This document shows positions 24,317-37,260 of a stretch of DNA of 64,000 bases, piece by piece. Source of the stretch: Podocnemis expansa (lineage: Eukaryota > Chordata > Testudines > Podocnemididae); contig ML682037.1 of assembly GCA_007922195.1 (NCBI GenBank), positions 12,545,289 to 12,609,288 on the forward strand, written 5' to 3'. Made by a program: the position numbers and the translations under genes. The notes below the pieces were generated by a model that did no database searches, was not told the origin of the DNA, and saw only the letters and a program-made list of their open reading frames with translations. The stretch's first letter is position 1. Every line of letters starts with the position of its first letter.

Positions 24317-25185
24317 GCGGGGGGAGGCGTGTCACTGTGTCAATCTAGTTCAGCAAGACAAATGAGGAGTCCTGGATCACTTTTAAAGACTAACAATTTT
24401 ATTTATTGCATGAACTTTCATGGGAGAAATCCCACTTCATCAGACACTTGAAATAGAAAACAGACACCACCCCCAACCTTAAGCAGATACTCACCAGCAA
24501 CTACAGACCATACCACAGAACCATTAAAGCAGGCACATACCCCTGCAACAAACTCTCTGCCAACTCTGCCCAAATATCTGCCCAAAAGACACCATCATAG
24601 AACCTAATCAAACCAGCTACTCCATCAAGGGTTGTTCACCTGCTCATCCATCATGTCCCGACAATGCCCCTCTAGACAAACTGGACAGTCTCTGCACTGA
24701 CGAATAAATGGACACCAATCAGATGTCAGGAACAGTAACATTCAAAAACCAACAGAGGACCCCTTCACTCTCCCTGCACATTCTGTGAAAGACACATCCA
24801 GTGCATCACCAAAAAACGTCAAATCAAAGTGCAAAGGGAACTGCAGCGTTAGAATTCATATGCAAATCTGATGCTATTAATTTGGGTTTTAATAGAGATA
24901 CGGACTGGTTTTCTCATTACAAAAGGTGATTTACCCCTCTTTCAACCTAGCCACCTTCTTATCTGTTGTTCCACACAATGTGAATCAAAACAACTTGTTT
25001 CATTTGCTGAAATATCTGAACTGATCTTCTGACTTACCCTTCACTTCATTTACTTAAGCCCTGCCATACTGTAAGTTTTTCTTTTCCATTTCGAACGACT
25101 GACGAAGTGGGATTCAACCCATGAAAGCTCATGCGATAAATGAATGTGTTTGTCTTTAAAAGTGCCACAGGACTCCTTATTTGTT
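24317..25185 (+). mobile_element. Penelope-like element with decayed GIY-YIG endonuclease region
   Basis: This is the longest family member here. It opens with the inverted left unit (24328-24450) and ends with the hammerhead-like right unit (25098-25185). In between, about 24677-24770 translates as QTGQSL, a stop, then RINGHQSDVRN. This resembles the GIY-YIG endonuclease domain at the C-terminus of Penelope-like reverse transcriptases. The segment expected just before QTG, which should carry the YIG triad, is missing, and stops follow, so it cannot encode an active enzyme. It explains the origin of all short copies in this window. Family assignment is from recalled protein patterns. Confidence 0.75.
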
Positions 25186-26696
25186 CTGCTCTTTTCAGAT
25201 AATTTCAGTTCTCAGTTTCCTGGCATTTGCCAGCCAGCCGAATAAAGCCTGTGGCTGAATCTCTCCGTGAACAGTCCTGCGCATTTGCTCTCCCACAGGA
25301 GCCGTGACATAGGTGGGTGCTGGGCAGCAGCGGGGTGGCATGGGGTACAGCCAGCCATAAGTTAGAGCAGCCCTGGGGTTGAGGTCACCTTTGCTTGCCC
25401 CCTAAGCTGAGCCAAGAGGGGCTGCATATCTCCAGCCTCCACCCCTTCCTGAACTTTGCTCCTGCCATATTTTCACCGAGACCTGGAAGGACTTGGGGGT
25501 AGAAGCTCATTTTCCAGAAGCTGGGATCTGGCCAGGTGGCTGGGGTTGAGGGAGGGGCAGGGGTCTCTAGTGTTCAGGTGACACCTAAAAACTGGGGGCA
25601 GGGGGTCCAGCATGTTTGGTTGTAAAAGGAGGCTGCACTCCTGTTTGTCTGCAGAAATTAGCAAGCTGCCTTGTTCCCAGACCCCATCTAAACAGGCTCC
25701 CATGCCAGGCAGGTGCCACAGCCTGGCCAGGCTCCTCCCATGAAGGGACCACCCACAGAGGTGGTGGTGGGTTGGAGACTCTTGCTCACCAGAGACTTAC
25801 TCCTCCATGCCACACCTCTGCCTGCCATATGATGGGATCAGTCCTCCGTCGCTCTCAGCCTGGCAGCCTATAAGTGAGAAATGCCATGGCCCAGTCACTT
25901 CCCTGCACCTCATGCCCAGTCCATGGGAGATGTCTCCTGAGTTGGCAGATGTTGGTCACTTTACCTTCACCCTGGAGGACAGATCTTCAGGGCCTCTCGG
26001 CATTCATGCCACGCCTGAGAATAGGCAGCTCTCCTTTCGGAGAGCCTCTACACAAGACAATGAGATTGGTTTAACTATGAATCCACATCCACAGCAGCAT
26101 CAAGCCGCCCAGAGTCGCCAGGGCACCAGCGCTGCCACCTCTTTGGGAGGTGGTTTCCTGGGCTATGGGTGAATCCCTCTTGTCAGCATAGGTGTGTCCA
26201 CACTGGTTCGGTGCACCTGGGCTGTGGCACCGTTTTGAGCAGAGCCCTTCCTTCCGCAAGGGCAGATTCCATTGGTCACTGTGGAGCACGATTTGTCCTG
26301 GCCGGGGTCTTTCCTTGGTGAGTGACTAAGTATCTGCCAATGCCAGGATGGGAGGGAGAAAACCAAGCTGCCAACCCAGCCAGGCATCCCAATGGCTTCC
26401 CACTGGGTGGGATTTGCTGCAGGCCTCCGCCCAGGCTTTGTGCTGTCGGTTCAAGTTGCCTCCAGCAGATGGAGCCGCAGCTAAATTTTCCCTTGCCAGG
26501 CCCAGGTTTCGCGGGCCACCAGGAAACCAGGGTAGAATTTGCAAGTCAGAGAGTCTTGCTAACACAGAGGAGCGCTGTTCAAGGGACTGTGGGTTCCCCT
26601 GCTCTGGGCTGTATGGATCAATGGGAAATGCAAGTACTATGGGGCTGTCTGAGCCAAAGGAAAGAGTCACTGTCTGACTCCTTTCTACTTCTGCAA

Positions 26697-26815
26697 AAGC
26701 AGCAAGGAGTCCTGTGGCACTTAAAGACTAACAGATTTATTTATCACATGAGCTTTCATGGGAGAAAATCCTACTTTGTCAGACGCTTTGAAGACTAACA
26801 CGGCTGCCCCTTTGG
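26697..26815 (-). mobile_element. Penelope-like element copy
   Basis: On the minus strand it reads from the left end (GTTCCAAAGGGGCAGCCGTG) through CTGACAAAGTAGG, a loop, CCATGAAAGC, to GTGCCACAGGACTCCTTGCT. The hammerhead-like core carries mutations in the stem. Confidence 0.75.
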
Positions 26816-29800
26816 AACTTTATATTCCTGGGCTCTGTGCTACTGCTCAGCCCAGGGCATTTTATAAACAATTCATGCAGGAGTCACCCCTGACCCCAAT
26901 ACAGGCCTGGAGAACATGCAATCGCCTCTGATGTCACCCAGATCACCCTTCCAGTAGTGTCTCTGCCAGGCACCCATGGAAGGGCACCAGGCAGTGATTT
27001 AATTTCATCCATTTTCCTGCTGGAGAAACTGAGGCATAGGATGATGAGGAGTAAGATTTTCAAAAGAGTGCAGCACCACACAGCTCTCCTTGAGAAAATG
27101 GGCTCAGCAGCAACCCCATGGTTCAGTGAATGTGCACTCACGTTGTATTCCTGTCCTGACAAACCCCTGTCTTTGTTACCCAGCGGTGGGCAGCCACAGA
27201 CATTCTTCACCATGTTTGGAGGTGGGATTTGAACTTGTGTTGAAAGAAGCCATCCGTTGGATGCCATCATTAAGTGTTTGGAGTATGTACACACAGCACT
27301 GCTGTCTAGTAGGTGGCACCACACCTTCTTGCCAGTATGACATAGGCCCTGCACTGTGGTGAAGTGCTCCCAGTCTGGGGGCTGAATTTTGGAGTGGGAG
27401 GAATTTAGCGAGGGTTGCCCTCTGCCCAAGATCAACCCTTTTTAAGGCAGCTGTGCTGGGAAATCTGTCTGGATGCTCAGCAAATGCAGCCAGCTATGCA
27501 GTTTGACAGGGTCAAGGTCATCCCGGCTGCCCTGGTTTTTGTCATCTCAGAGGTGGCACCCCAATCTGAGTTCCTGGGACACATGCAAAGCTTCTAGGGG
27601 GCCATGGCTGGCTGTACTTTGAGCCCACAGAAACACTGGGGTTGAACTTTGCCTAGGGAAGTCTCAGCACCCTCCCAACAAGGCTCTCTCCCATTCCCAG
27701 CACCACAGTGAGTGCCAAGACCTTCACCCTCCGCCTTATTGCAGGCTGGGGAGACAGGGTGTCAGACTAGTGTGTTGCCATCAAGGAAAGATGGGGCAGA
27801 GCTGGGACTGGATTCTGAATCCCCCAAACCACTGGGGGTGCATTTTGGGGTTCAGGCCCATTGCTATAGGTAACTGCCCTGTCCACTTGCAAAGCACTGC
27901 CAGACATTACCTTCGGGGACAGGGGCTGTCTGTACATAGCCCAGCACACTGGGGTCCCAGCCAGGCTGGGGCAGCTCAGCCCTACAGCAGTGCACATCTC
28001 ATAACTGCCAATGAAGAAAGTGTGTCTAAACCACCACCCTCCCAGCAGCCCTGCAACAGCGCAGACCTCACTCATCTGAAATGCGAAGCACATCATCTAC
28101 CTATGCAAGACACGCTGCCCCCAAGAGTCCCATGAAGATGGAGGGTGGCTGGAGCTGCTGTTCTTGGGCCCTGGTGCAGCCAGGGGATTTCACACATCTT
28201 AGGGGAGAGAGATCTGCAGCATATGCAAAACTAGCAGGAGGAAAGAGAAACAAAAAGAGCCAGGGGCTCTGGCTTGGCATGCAGCTGAGGGGGCCTTCAG
28301 TGAGAGGGAGGGACAGGTGTCCCTGGTCCTTTCCCTCTGCTCGCTGAAGCTCAGCACATCAGCCGCTCAACGCCACCTCCATGTGAGCCGGCAAGCAGCA
28401 CTGAGGGCAAGGCAGGGCGCAGATGCTGCGGCTGCCTCTTGGCATCAGTCCTCTCCCCCCTCATTCATCCCGGTCTTTGCCGCAATGCGGTCTCCCGCCC
28501 CGCCTCCTCTCCCCTCACCCGTTTCACATGCACCAGCCTCTGTCTGCAGCACTTCCAAGCAGGGGTTGGAGCCACAAAGAGCCAGCTCAGATCTTCGCCA
28601 TGGGTCCTCGCCAGCCCCACAGAGGCACTTTCTGCCTTGATGAGTGAGCACCAAGTGGGCCCCAAAGGATCCCATGATAACATTGGTTTGCCCCAGCTCC
28701 ACCTTTTCTTTCTTCTGCCCTCCTCAGACTCTTCATTACTTCTGCCCCCCCACAGTCACCTTGTTCACCCACCCCACAGAGGTCTATGGGGCCTGAATCA
28801 ATGGAGGGGCAAGTAGGGGCATAAGTGCCTTGCCCCTCACTGCTCTGCCAGGCTGCCTCAGGCCCCAGCATCCAGCTCCCCAGGGTCAAAGTGTCTTTGC
28901 CCACCCCGGCTCATCCTCACTGAGTATGGCTCCGCTATGGGGGCTGCCAAGGAGATGATCGGTCAGGGCAGGCAGTGTGGCTTGCAGCGAAGCAGCCTGA
29001 TGCAGAAACCTAGATCCAAACCCTCCACTCCTCTAGCTATGGAAACATTTGGTCCTGACCACCAAGGTGGGAGCCCTGCTCCGACTGGGATGGATTTTTA
29101 CCATTGGTATCTGCCCTTACAATGCGCCAAGACACACGGGTCTCCTCCACCAAGAAATGAGTTTGTGCCAGTGACTCAGGCTGGGGGAGCAAGACGGGCA
29201 GGCCAGCCCGGGGCAGAAGGCAGAGTTCAGACCTGGAGCAGCCATAGTTGGGCCTTTCCCAACACGCCTGGCTTTGCCAGCAGTTGAAAGGAGTGGCTGG
29301 GGCATCTCCTCTGCCCCGGGGCCCAGCCTGCTGGCAGGGTGGTCCCACCCCCACTTCTGCGCAACTCAACAACAGCCTGCAGAGGGCTGGACAGCTCCAC
29401 CCAGCTCTGCCATCTGCCTCGCCTTCAGTGAAGGGATGAGGATGAGAGGGCAGCGGGTGGGTCTCCCTAGACTGGGAGAGACTGTCAGCCAGCATGCCAG
29501 CCTGTCCAGCTGGTGCACTGGACAGAATCTAGATTCCTCCTGCCGCAGAGCCTGGGGAGGGGCTGGAGGGAGCCAGCTGGGGAGGGGGAGCTCAGCTCAG
29601 CCTCCTCTTTGTTCTGCAGCTGCTCAGCTCCATCAGCCCTGCAGGCTGCCTTTGTCCAGGCTTCTTCTGGGCCCAAGCGGGGACGGGGAACAGCCTGGTA
29701 TGAAAGCAAAGAGCCTGGGGTTGGAGATGTGTGCTGGGGGTCCATCCCCAATCCCTGTTACCACACTGAGGGGGGTTTCTTCCAGCAGCGGGGACTTTTA

Positions 29801-29884
29801 GCAGTAAGGTTCTTTTGGCAGCAGGGGTTTGTTCTGGCAGTGGGGGGATCTTCTTCTGGCAGGGGGATGTTTCAGTAGTGGGGG

Positions 29885-29970
29885 GTGCAGCAGTGGCAGG
29901 GGCAGTGTGTCACACACGGCTGTGCACGCCACCAACCATGTTGTGGCACAAAAAGATTAAGAACTGCTTC
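29885..29970 (-). mobile_element. hAT-type element fragment
   Basis: The end 'GTGGCACAAAAAGATTAAGA' followed by ACTGCTTCTCTAG resembles the terminal part of the element family at 55931-56088, in reverse orientation. No target duplication was found. Confidence 0.4.
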
Positions 29971-31409
29971 TCTAGCCATCCCACATCTAGACAGATGGGT
30001 CCATCTCGGGAGCTAGATGAATAGACACATATCCGGCTGATATGCCCTTGAAGGGTTTCAGTAGAGTGGGAACTCAGGAATTGCCATACTGGCTCAGGCC
30101 CATGGAATAACAGGCCAGCTATACAGTGGTTTTAAAGATAAGCTTAGAATGATGAAAGCACATGCCACTTCATGGTTAGTCAGCTTCACTGGTTGCTATG
30201 TGTTTAGTAATTGGAAAATATTCAGATCTTAATGAATGGCCTTGCATGGTTCGTGGTTAGTCACAGCTCTGCGCTTCAGGGGGTTTTACCCATCAAATCC
30301 ATGCGAAGCATTCCTTGGATGCAACCCGTGGCCCTGAGTCCTTTGTTTAGACTCAGCAACAAACAAATTGCCTTTGCTTCTCATATTGTGTGAAGAGGAT
30401 TGCCTCCCTTCGGTGGAGACCTGCCCAGCCCAGTTCTCATCTCCAGCTTGATCCAGCTCCATGGAACTCGTGGGTGAGGAGAGGCTTTCAATCGACTTCG
30501 GTGGGATTTGAATCCGGTGCATGAGCCCCGTAGAAAAGGACTGGCAAAGCGTAATCACAGCAGGCCAGGATGACACCATTCAAGTCAGAGTTGTGCATGT
30601 GTCAGCGTGAGCTCCCATTTGTAAAGCCTCCACCTTCCTGTGCCCACACTGGACACGCATACGCCAGCTGGCCATCTGTCAGCCATACTCAGCCTCACTG
30701 TCAAAGCACAGCAATGGCACAAACAGTCTTGCCTGCCTTTGCAGGGGCACACATGTTTAAAAGGAGACAAAGGCTTGATTTATTCTGCTATGATCCACCA
30801 ACGTGTGGCCACCCAACTGCAGTAGCCAGGTGCCAAGAGTGCTGAGGACCAAAGCAGCTTCCTTCCCGAAGACTGCGGGACTGCAGACAACATTTGCTCA
30901 CCATGGTCTCTGCAGCCATCATTGGTATGGGCTGGGTTTGGGAGAATGGTCCCATGCTGCACCCTTCGGTTAGCTGAGAAGGCTAGAGCAGCTGCCGAGA
31001 GCCAGCTACAGGAGACCTGGAACCCCTGTGTCTTCGGCTCTGTCACCCTGTTCCCCTCACCCGCTGCAGCTTTTCCTGATGGGTCTTGAGACCGTCAGCT
31101 GCAGAACCCCAGCAGCTGCATGTGAACAGGGTGAGGACGGTCTGACTAAGCCCATGTTCAGCGTTTGCCCTTCTAGCCCTGGAGCCCAAAGCACATCCTG
31201 CTCCTGGCAGAGGTTTACACCCATTTGACAGAAGGCTAAACAGAGATGTGATGATATCCAGTAAGACAGGGCTGGGTTGAGGACCTGGGAGTCCCCTGAC
31301 TCTGAAGCACCGCACTCCGTCTTGAGGGACTGCAGCCTGCCCAAGCTCTGAGGAGGATTAATAGGTCTTTGCCATCTTTGGTGGGGGTAGGAAGGAAGTG
31401 GCCTGGACA

Positions 31410-31490
31410 AGGGAATCTAGGGTTCAATTCTTCCTTAGTCCCAGATTCCTTTCCTAGCCTTGGGCACATCATTTGATCTGCCTCACTTCA
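31410..31490 (+). mobile_element. MIR-like SINE fragment
   Basis: GGGTTCAATTC, then CCTTGGGCACATCATTTGAT, follow the order of the MIR core. Short and diverged. Confidence 0.45.
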
Positions 31491-33192
31491 TAGCAATCCA
31501 GGGTATCCTTCTACCCTGTGAGTGGCTTGTGAGGCTAAACCTTCTACACCAAGGTGTGCAATAATACTGGGACAGCCAGAGAGCAGGTCATAGGGTCCTC
31601 ACTGAGGAGATCACGTATTGAAACACAGTGCGGGTCAGCATTCTTGTAACTGGGCAGACGCAGGCCATGTTACAAAAAACAGTGTTCTGATGGTCCCACT
31701 ACGTGCCTATAACATGGCTGATTGCTTTTCTCCTGTCCACACCAGCGGGGGAGAGGGGAGCACAAACAAATGCACACCAGCTGGGCCATCCAGTTTCACG
31801 AGGAGTGTTTGGTGAGTCCTTGCTGGCATCCCGAGCATCTGCTCTGCCATCTTAGGCCAGTGCTGGTTGCTGCCCCCCCAGCCCCGTGGGATGGAGCTGA
31901 GCTCTGCAGCTAATGCTTTCTGGCTGGATAGCCTCTGTGCAGAGGTTGGCCAAGAATATGCATGTGGGACACAGGAACCACGACCCAGCCGTGGGGTCCT
32001 GGACACAGCAGCTGGAAAATATAATGGCTCTTGAAGCTGAACATCTGGATGTGGGAAAATGCGAGAGAGAGGAATGGCTGAGTTGGCGTTTGAGAAACGC
32101 ACTGCCCCGCAGGCAGTGCCCAGGACTCTACACAGGCCAGGGGGAAGCCTGCAGAATAGCATTTGGTTTTAACGGGTGGGGTGGGGGGCTTTGCATACAG
32201 ACTATGGGAAGAGCCAAGGGAATAGTCATGGGAGAAGCCCAATGAAGCAGAAGAAGCTGGGGGAGTGTGGTGAGGTGCCCCAAAAGCAGCAAATGAAACA
32301 AGGGGGGAACCAGCCAGATCCCCAGAGTGGGTCTGAGATGCAGCTTTTGCTAACCAGCCCTTGCTGTGTCTCGCAGGGCTTTATGGAGGCTGTGTTCCCC
32401 ACCCCCACCCTAGAAGAGAAAGAAAATTATATTTTAGTCCATATCGGCAGCTGGGATCTTCCCAGCAGAGCTAGAGGCTTTGGCAGGGGCCTGGGAATCT
32501 GCTTTTGAATCTGCCTTAATTATTCCAAGTCATATTAAAAGCCACAAACGAGTTTACAAAGAGCCCAAACGTGTCCCCAGGCTCCAGACAGCGGGAGCAT
32601 AAAGCCAGGTCGCTCTGGACAATGGAGCAAACAAGAACCTTGGACTCTGATCCAATTGTGCTAGCCCACACTGGGCCCCTCTCCACATGCATGGCTCTTG
32701 GCTCCCGGTGAGCCATCCTCTGAGAACAATTCCTGAGAGGAGAAGCTGGACCTCAGCTACCAGCTGCTTCCTGGACCAGCACCACCATGGGGGCCTCTGC
32801 TCCACTTCACCCCAGCGGGGCTGCAACACCCACAGTCGTGTGAACTACGCACCAGTGCCAGGGCAGGGCTCCCCAGAGAGGGGGGCAAACAGGCCACTTT
32901 GCTCTGGGCCTCATGTCTGGGATGGCTCGCACGCCAAGTGGCTGGGTAGCAAGTCAGCTCCCTGCCATTTGGCCAGTGGCCCCTGCCTCGTGGCGGCTGC
33001 CTTTTACAGCCCTGGACTGAGCCTTCTGGTGAGCCACAGAACAGATGCAGCCCAAAGTAGCTTTTCCTAGCCATTGGCCTCCATCCTGCCCACCGGATCA
33101 GGAGTATCTGCAGGATGTTCACTCAAGGCACAGTGGTGATCTTAGGAAGCAGGTTTCTGCTGGGAGTTGACAAAAATGTGGACACCCAGGGG

Positions 33193-33482
33193 TAGGGTAA
33201 CCAGATACAATAGCATGGAAAGGAGGAGAGGGAAGTACGAAAAGGAGGACACTGGAGGACACATGGAGAAAATGTAGTATTAACGTAATATTCTTCTGAT
33301 TTTAAGGGGCCCTGGAATGCTTCCCCCTAAAAATAGGGTGTTCTGGGACATTCCAGCATGCTTTAACCCCTGTAAGTAAAAGGCCAGACAAAATCATGCA
33401 TTTTTCAAAAGCCTGCTGGATGGAGGACATGAAGGTAAAAAGGGGGACATGTCCTCCTTTTGCCTGATATCTGGTAACCCTA
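33193..33482. mobile_element. hAT-type MITE, TIR TAGGGTAACCAGATA, 8-bp TSD CCCAGGGG
   Basis: Perfect 15-bp inverted ends (TAGGGTAACCAGATA and TATCTGGTAACCCTA) bound 290 nt. Exact CCCAGGGG duplications lie at 33185-33192 and 33483-33490. The 8-bp duplication points to the hAT superfamily. A second copy is at 20703-20985. Confidence 0.9.
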
Positions 33483-34400
33483 CCCAGGGGCCATCCTACA
33501 GCTTGGATCTCACCTGCCTCGGGCTAGATTTAAGGCAAAAGGTTCAGTGTCCTATCCCTAGCTCCTTACTCAGTCAGACACCCCTTCTCCAGCTCCAACT
33601 GGCCCCATGTTAACTGCCTGAACTGTTCCCTGTGCCTCGCACCAGGCTCTGAAAATGGAACTAAAGGAATTGCTGGATTTGGAGCCACCCTTTTCCTTGC
33701 TGTGTCAACTCCCCAGCTGAGCTTGCTTATTTGCTCAATAGCTGCTGGGGGTAATTGTTTCCTAACGGCCCTGGATGCTTTCTCCAAATGTCTTTTATCT
33801 TTGCCTTGCTGGCTGTAGCCCCAGAACTCCTGCAAACACAGCCGGAGAGGCCAGGCAACGGTCGCTAGGGACTGCCTTGTTGCTACCAACAATATACAAA
33901 ATGCAAGCAAAAAGGAAGCCTGTTCTTTCTTGTGGAGAAGCTGAGAATCTGAAATCAAGGGGGTGTCCTGGGGATGCAATGGGGCCAGGGGAATGTCCAG
34001 GGGAACCCAGTGGAGCCAGGGGACCCAATGGGCCCCAGGGGACGATGCTCACCCTTGCTTCTCTGGTACCCAGGATCCTGCATGCTCTGTTCAGTGTCTT
34101 TCAGAGGCTCAGGGGCCTGGCCCAGCCTCTCCAACTCAGAGAACCACAGGGCAAGGAGGTTAGGGGCACAGAGAGGATGCAGAACCATTCATCTGGCTTC
34201 TACAGAGTTGGCATGGTAGGGACTCACTGGGACTCACCGAGTCCAGGGTCCCAGTGCAAAAGTATCATTTGCTTCTGTCCTGCAAGGTCAAGTTGAAGAG
34301 GAGGAGAGGGCCCAGATTTGGACTCCCCACATGGCAGAAGACGATGCTTTTCAGGACTCGAGCACTCATTGGGAGCAGGCCTTTGAGGATATGCAAGGCC

Positions 34401-34540
34401 CATCTTCGAAGCATCTGAGGAAGTGGGATCTTCTCCCACGAAAGCTCATGCAAAAAATAAATCTGTTAGTCTTAAAGTGCCACACAACTCTTTGTTGTTT
34501 TTTTACTGGACTAGACTAACACGGCTATCCCTTTGGAAAT
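34401..34540 (+). mobile_element. Penelope-like element copy, right unit plus inverted left end
   Basis: Holds GCATCTGAGGAAGTGGGATC, TCTCCCACGAAAGC, GTGCCACACAACTC, and then the left end in reverse complement (GACTAACACGGCTATCCC). This order differs from the copies that begin with the left end. Confidence 0.75.
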
Positions 34541-35819
34541 AAACAGGCCTGGGACTCCAAGTGCCCTGGTCTAGATCCAGTGCCAGGTGCTGTCTCCTGA
34601 TCATGGTTGCTGCTCCAGCACCAGGCCCAGGATGGCCAAAATCCTTTCCTGCTGCTTGGCTCATCCACAGCTCTGGCAGTGAGATGAGAACTCAAGTTCT
34701 TGGTTTATGCCCAGAAAAAAATACAACCCAAACCCAGCCTGCCCCTGTCTCGGGGGGGCAGGGGGGCGTTCAGTCTCTGTGTCTCATTCAGCCCTGGGCC
34801 ACTCTGCTGTGACTGACAGCAAAGGGGCCAGTCTCTGCTAACTGAGGCGTAACCCCCTGAGCAATGGGAGCTGGACCGAGACTGCCCAAACTCATTGCAT
34901 ATGAGCCAGTGCTGACCATGAGGCTAGGGCTTGCTCTAGTGTGTGCCTGTGTGAGAATGTGGCTGTACAGACAGGTGGGAGCTGGGAGTGTTACTGTGCC
35001 TGTACCAACAATCACAGCTTTGCCTGTGTATGAGGATGCGTCTCTGCCCGTCTGTGCCCAGGTATTTCTGGTGGCCATGGACTGGGTCTCACAGCATTTC
35101 TAGACTGCTTGTTTGGGAGAACGGGGAGCCAGAAACTCCGTGCTCGGCTCTCCATTGCGCCAGCAGCATCCTTTTGTCTCCGTTCTACTCCAGGCCTCTT
35201 GGCTTTTGCTCTTGACACCCCAGACTGCTGGAGAAATGCAGGCTCAGCAACGCTGTGATGGCTTTTCTCCACAGGGTGGGAGCTGGGAATGGGACAGTTC
35301 CCAAGAATGTGTCTTTTTAGCAGTAAAGTGACCCCCACTGCAAGGGAGAGAAACCCCCTGGCTCAAGCCTTTCTTATTAACATTTGAACAGCAGCCAGCA
35401 AGGGACACAATGGCTTTGGGGTCCCTCCTTTCCCCAGCAGCCTGGGTGTCTTCCAGGCCTTTTCTCTTCTCTTCTTCTCCCCCCTTCTCCCCCCCATAGC
35501 TCTCCCCCCCCCCCGGCAAGTCATGTGACTTGCAAGGCGCTAACGGAAGACCAAATGGCACCAGGGATTCCTGTTCTGTCGCTTAGCAACTGAATAGCCC
35601 GTTGCCTGGCAGCGGTGGAGCAGGGCCCTGTCTTACATACCTAATTAGAGAGCAAGCATCTCCCAGCCTGGTGTCCCTGGGAGCCATTGATTCAGTTCTG
35701 CGGCAAACAGGCCCAGCTCCCGGGGGTAGTTCATTGATCTCTCTGCTGCGGCAGCAGAGCCTTTGACTCTCTGCCCGTCCTTGCACCTTCCACCCAGGGT
35801 CTGAAGGCACTTGGCATAC

Positions 35820-35990
35820 TCCAGGTGGGGAAAGTGAGGCACTGGACGATTGGGCGACTCACACAAAGTCACAGTACCAGGCTGAGGGCAGAAGCCAGGA
35901 GTCCCTGTCCTTCGCTTTCCCCACTAGTCCCTCCTCCTTCCTAGGGCCTGGAGAGGAACACCGGTGCCCTAGTCTCCAGGCCCGTGCTCT
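35820..35990 (-). mobile_element. MIR-like SINE fragment
   Basis: On the minus strand the order of GGACTCCTGGCT, a GTGACTTTGTGTGAG word and GTGCCTCACTTTCCCCACCT follows the MIR core and 3' half. Confidence 0.5.
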
Positions 35991-37034
35991 AACTCTCACC
36001 TGGAAGAGAGCACTGCCGTGAGCATGAAGACAGGCCAGCTGCCTTACCTGGGGCTGGCCCAGGCTAGGCTGGGTGGGTAAGGTGCTGAATCTGGTCTGCA
36101 GAGAGGCCAATGTTGTCTCCCACAGTCCCCCTGTCTCTGGGGGAGATGTCACTGTGCAGCTGAAGAGATGTCACCCCAGCACCCTGTTGGGGGGCACAGC
36201 CCAGCTGGAAAAACCAAGGCGTGGCACCAGAGAGACACCGCCACAGATCAGGGTGGCTCGTTCTTAGGGCAAAGCGGGAGTGGGAGGTTGGATCAGCAGC
36301 TGGTTCAGCTTTCTCTGAAAGGGTCTGAGAGCCGCTGTCTGCCCCTGCGCAGCTGGGGCACTCCAGCGAGAAAGCAGGACCAAAACCCTAGTTAGCCCAC
36401 ACCTGGCCCACTCTCGGTTTCTATTTCCGGCCCCAGGCGCCATGTTCTACCCTGGCCTGATCCTATTCCTAAGCTGGGATAAGCAGTGCTGTGCTGCCCC
36501 TGCCCGAGCTCATGTTAGACCAGATGGTTCAGAGTGAGGCAAGAAGCAGCAGTGAACCAGTGGGGCAAAGTGCTCCTGAAAGCCGAGTGGGGCAGAGCTC
36601 CTCAGCTGGCTTCAGTGGCCGGCCCTGGGGGGTGTGTGGCCTGTGGGCTCTTGCTGGCTCCCTCGGACCAGAAGAAAACAATGCAGATGCAGAGACAGAA
36701 AGACTGAAATATGAGCTACAAGGTTGACAGTCCTGGATCCTGGAAAGAGAGGAGAGGTCGCTGCTGGGAAGGCCCAGCCTACCACCCTGTACAATCTGGC
36801 AACACAGCTGCAGCCAGAACCAGGCGGCCAAGGAGCCAGGGGAACCAGGCGCTGACAAGAAGGCCTGGAGATCCGTAAGTTTGCAGGGGCAGGGGGAGGG
36901 AGACTCCTGCTGAAATGCAGCTGTCTCCTGCCTGGGAGCGTGCTGCTTTGCCCTTCCACTCAGGATCTGAACGCGCTCCACAGATGTTAAAAAATGACAC
37001 CTCCAGGTGCCCCTGCAGAGGATGTCTTTATATT

Positions 37035-37085
37035 ACCTGCTGTTGTGAAGACAAGGAAACTGAGGCACGAAGAGGTTCATTAACT
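37035..37085 (-). mobile_element. MIR-like SINE fragment
   Basis: AAGGAAACTGAGGCACGAAG followed by AGGTTCATTAACTTACCCC is the reverse of the MIR 3' core. The next element (37086 onward) is Penelope-like, probably inserted into it. Confidence 0.5.
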
Positions 37086-37260
37086 TACCCCAGGAAAACA
37101 AACAAGGAGTCCTGTGGCACTTACAAACTAAGAAATGTACTTATTGCATGAGCTGTTGTGGGAGAAAATCCCACTTCATCAGATGCTTTGAAGCTGAGAG
37201 AAGTTACAGAATGGGAGGAAATAAAGGCAGGGAAGCGTAAGTCATGGGAAGAGGAGACAC
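37086..37260 (-). mobile_element. Penelope-like element copy
   Basis: Minus-strand copy with CATCTGATGAAGTGGGATTT, CCCACAACAGCTC and GTGCCACAGGACTCCTTGTT, extended by an internal part (TTACAGAATGGGAGG) also found at 46680 and 61780. Confidence 0.75.
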
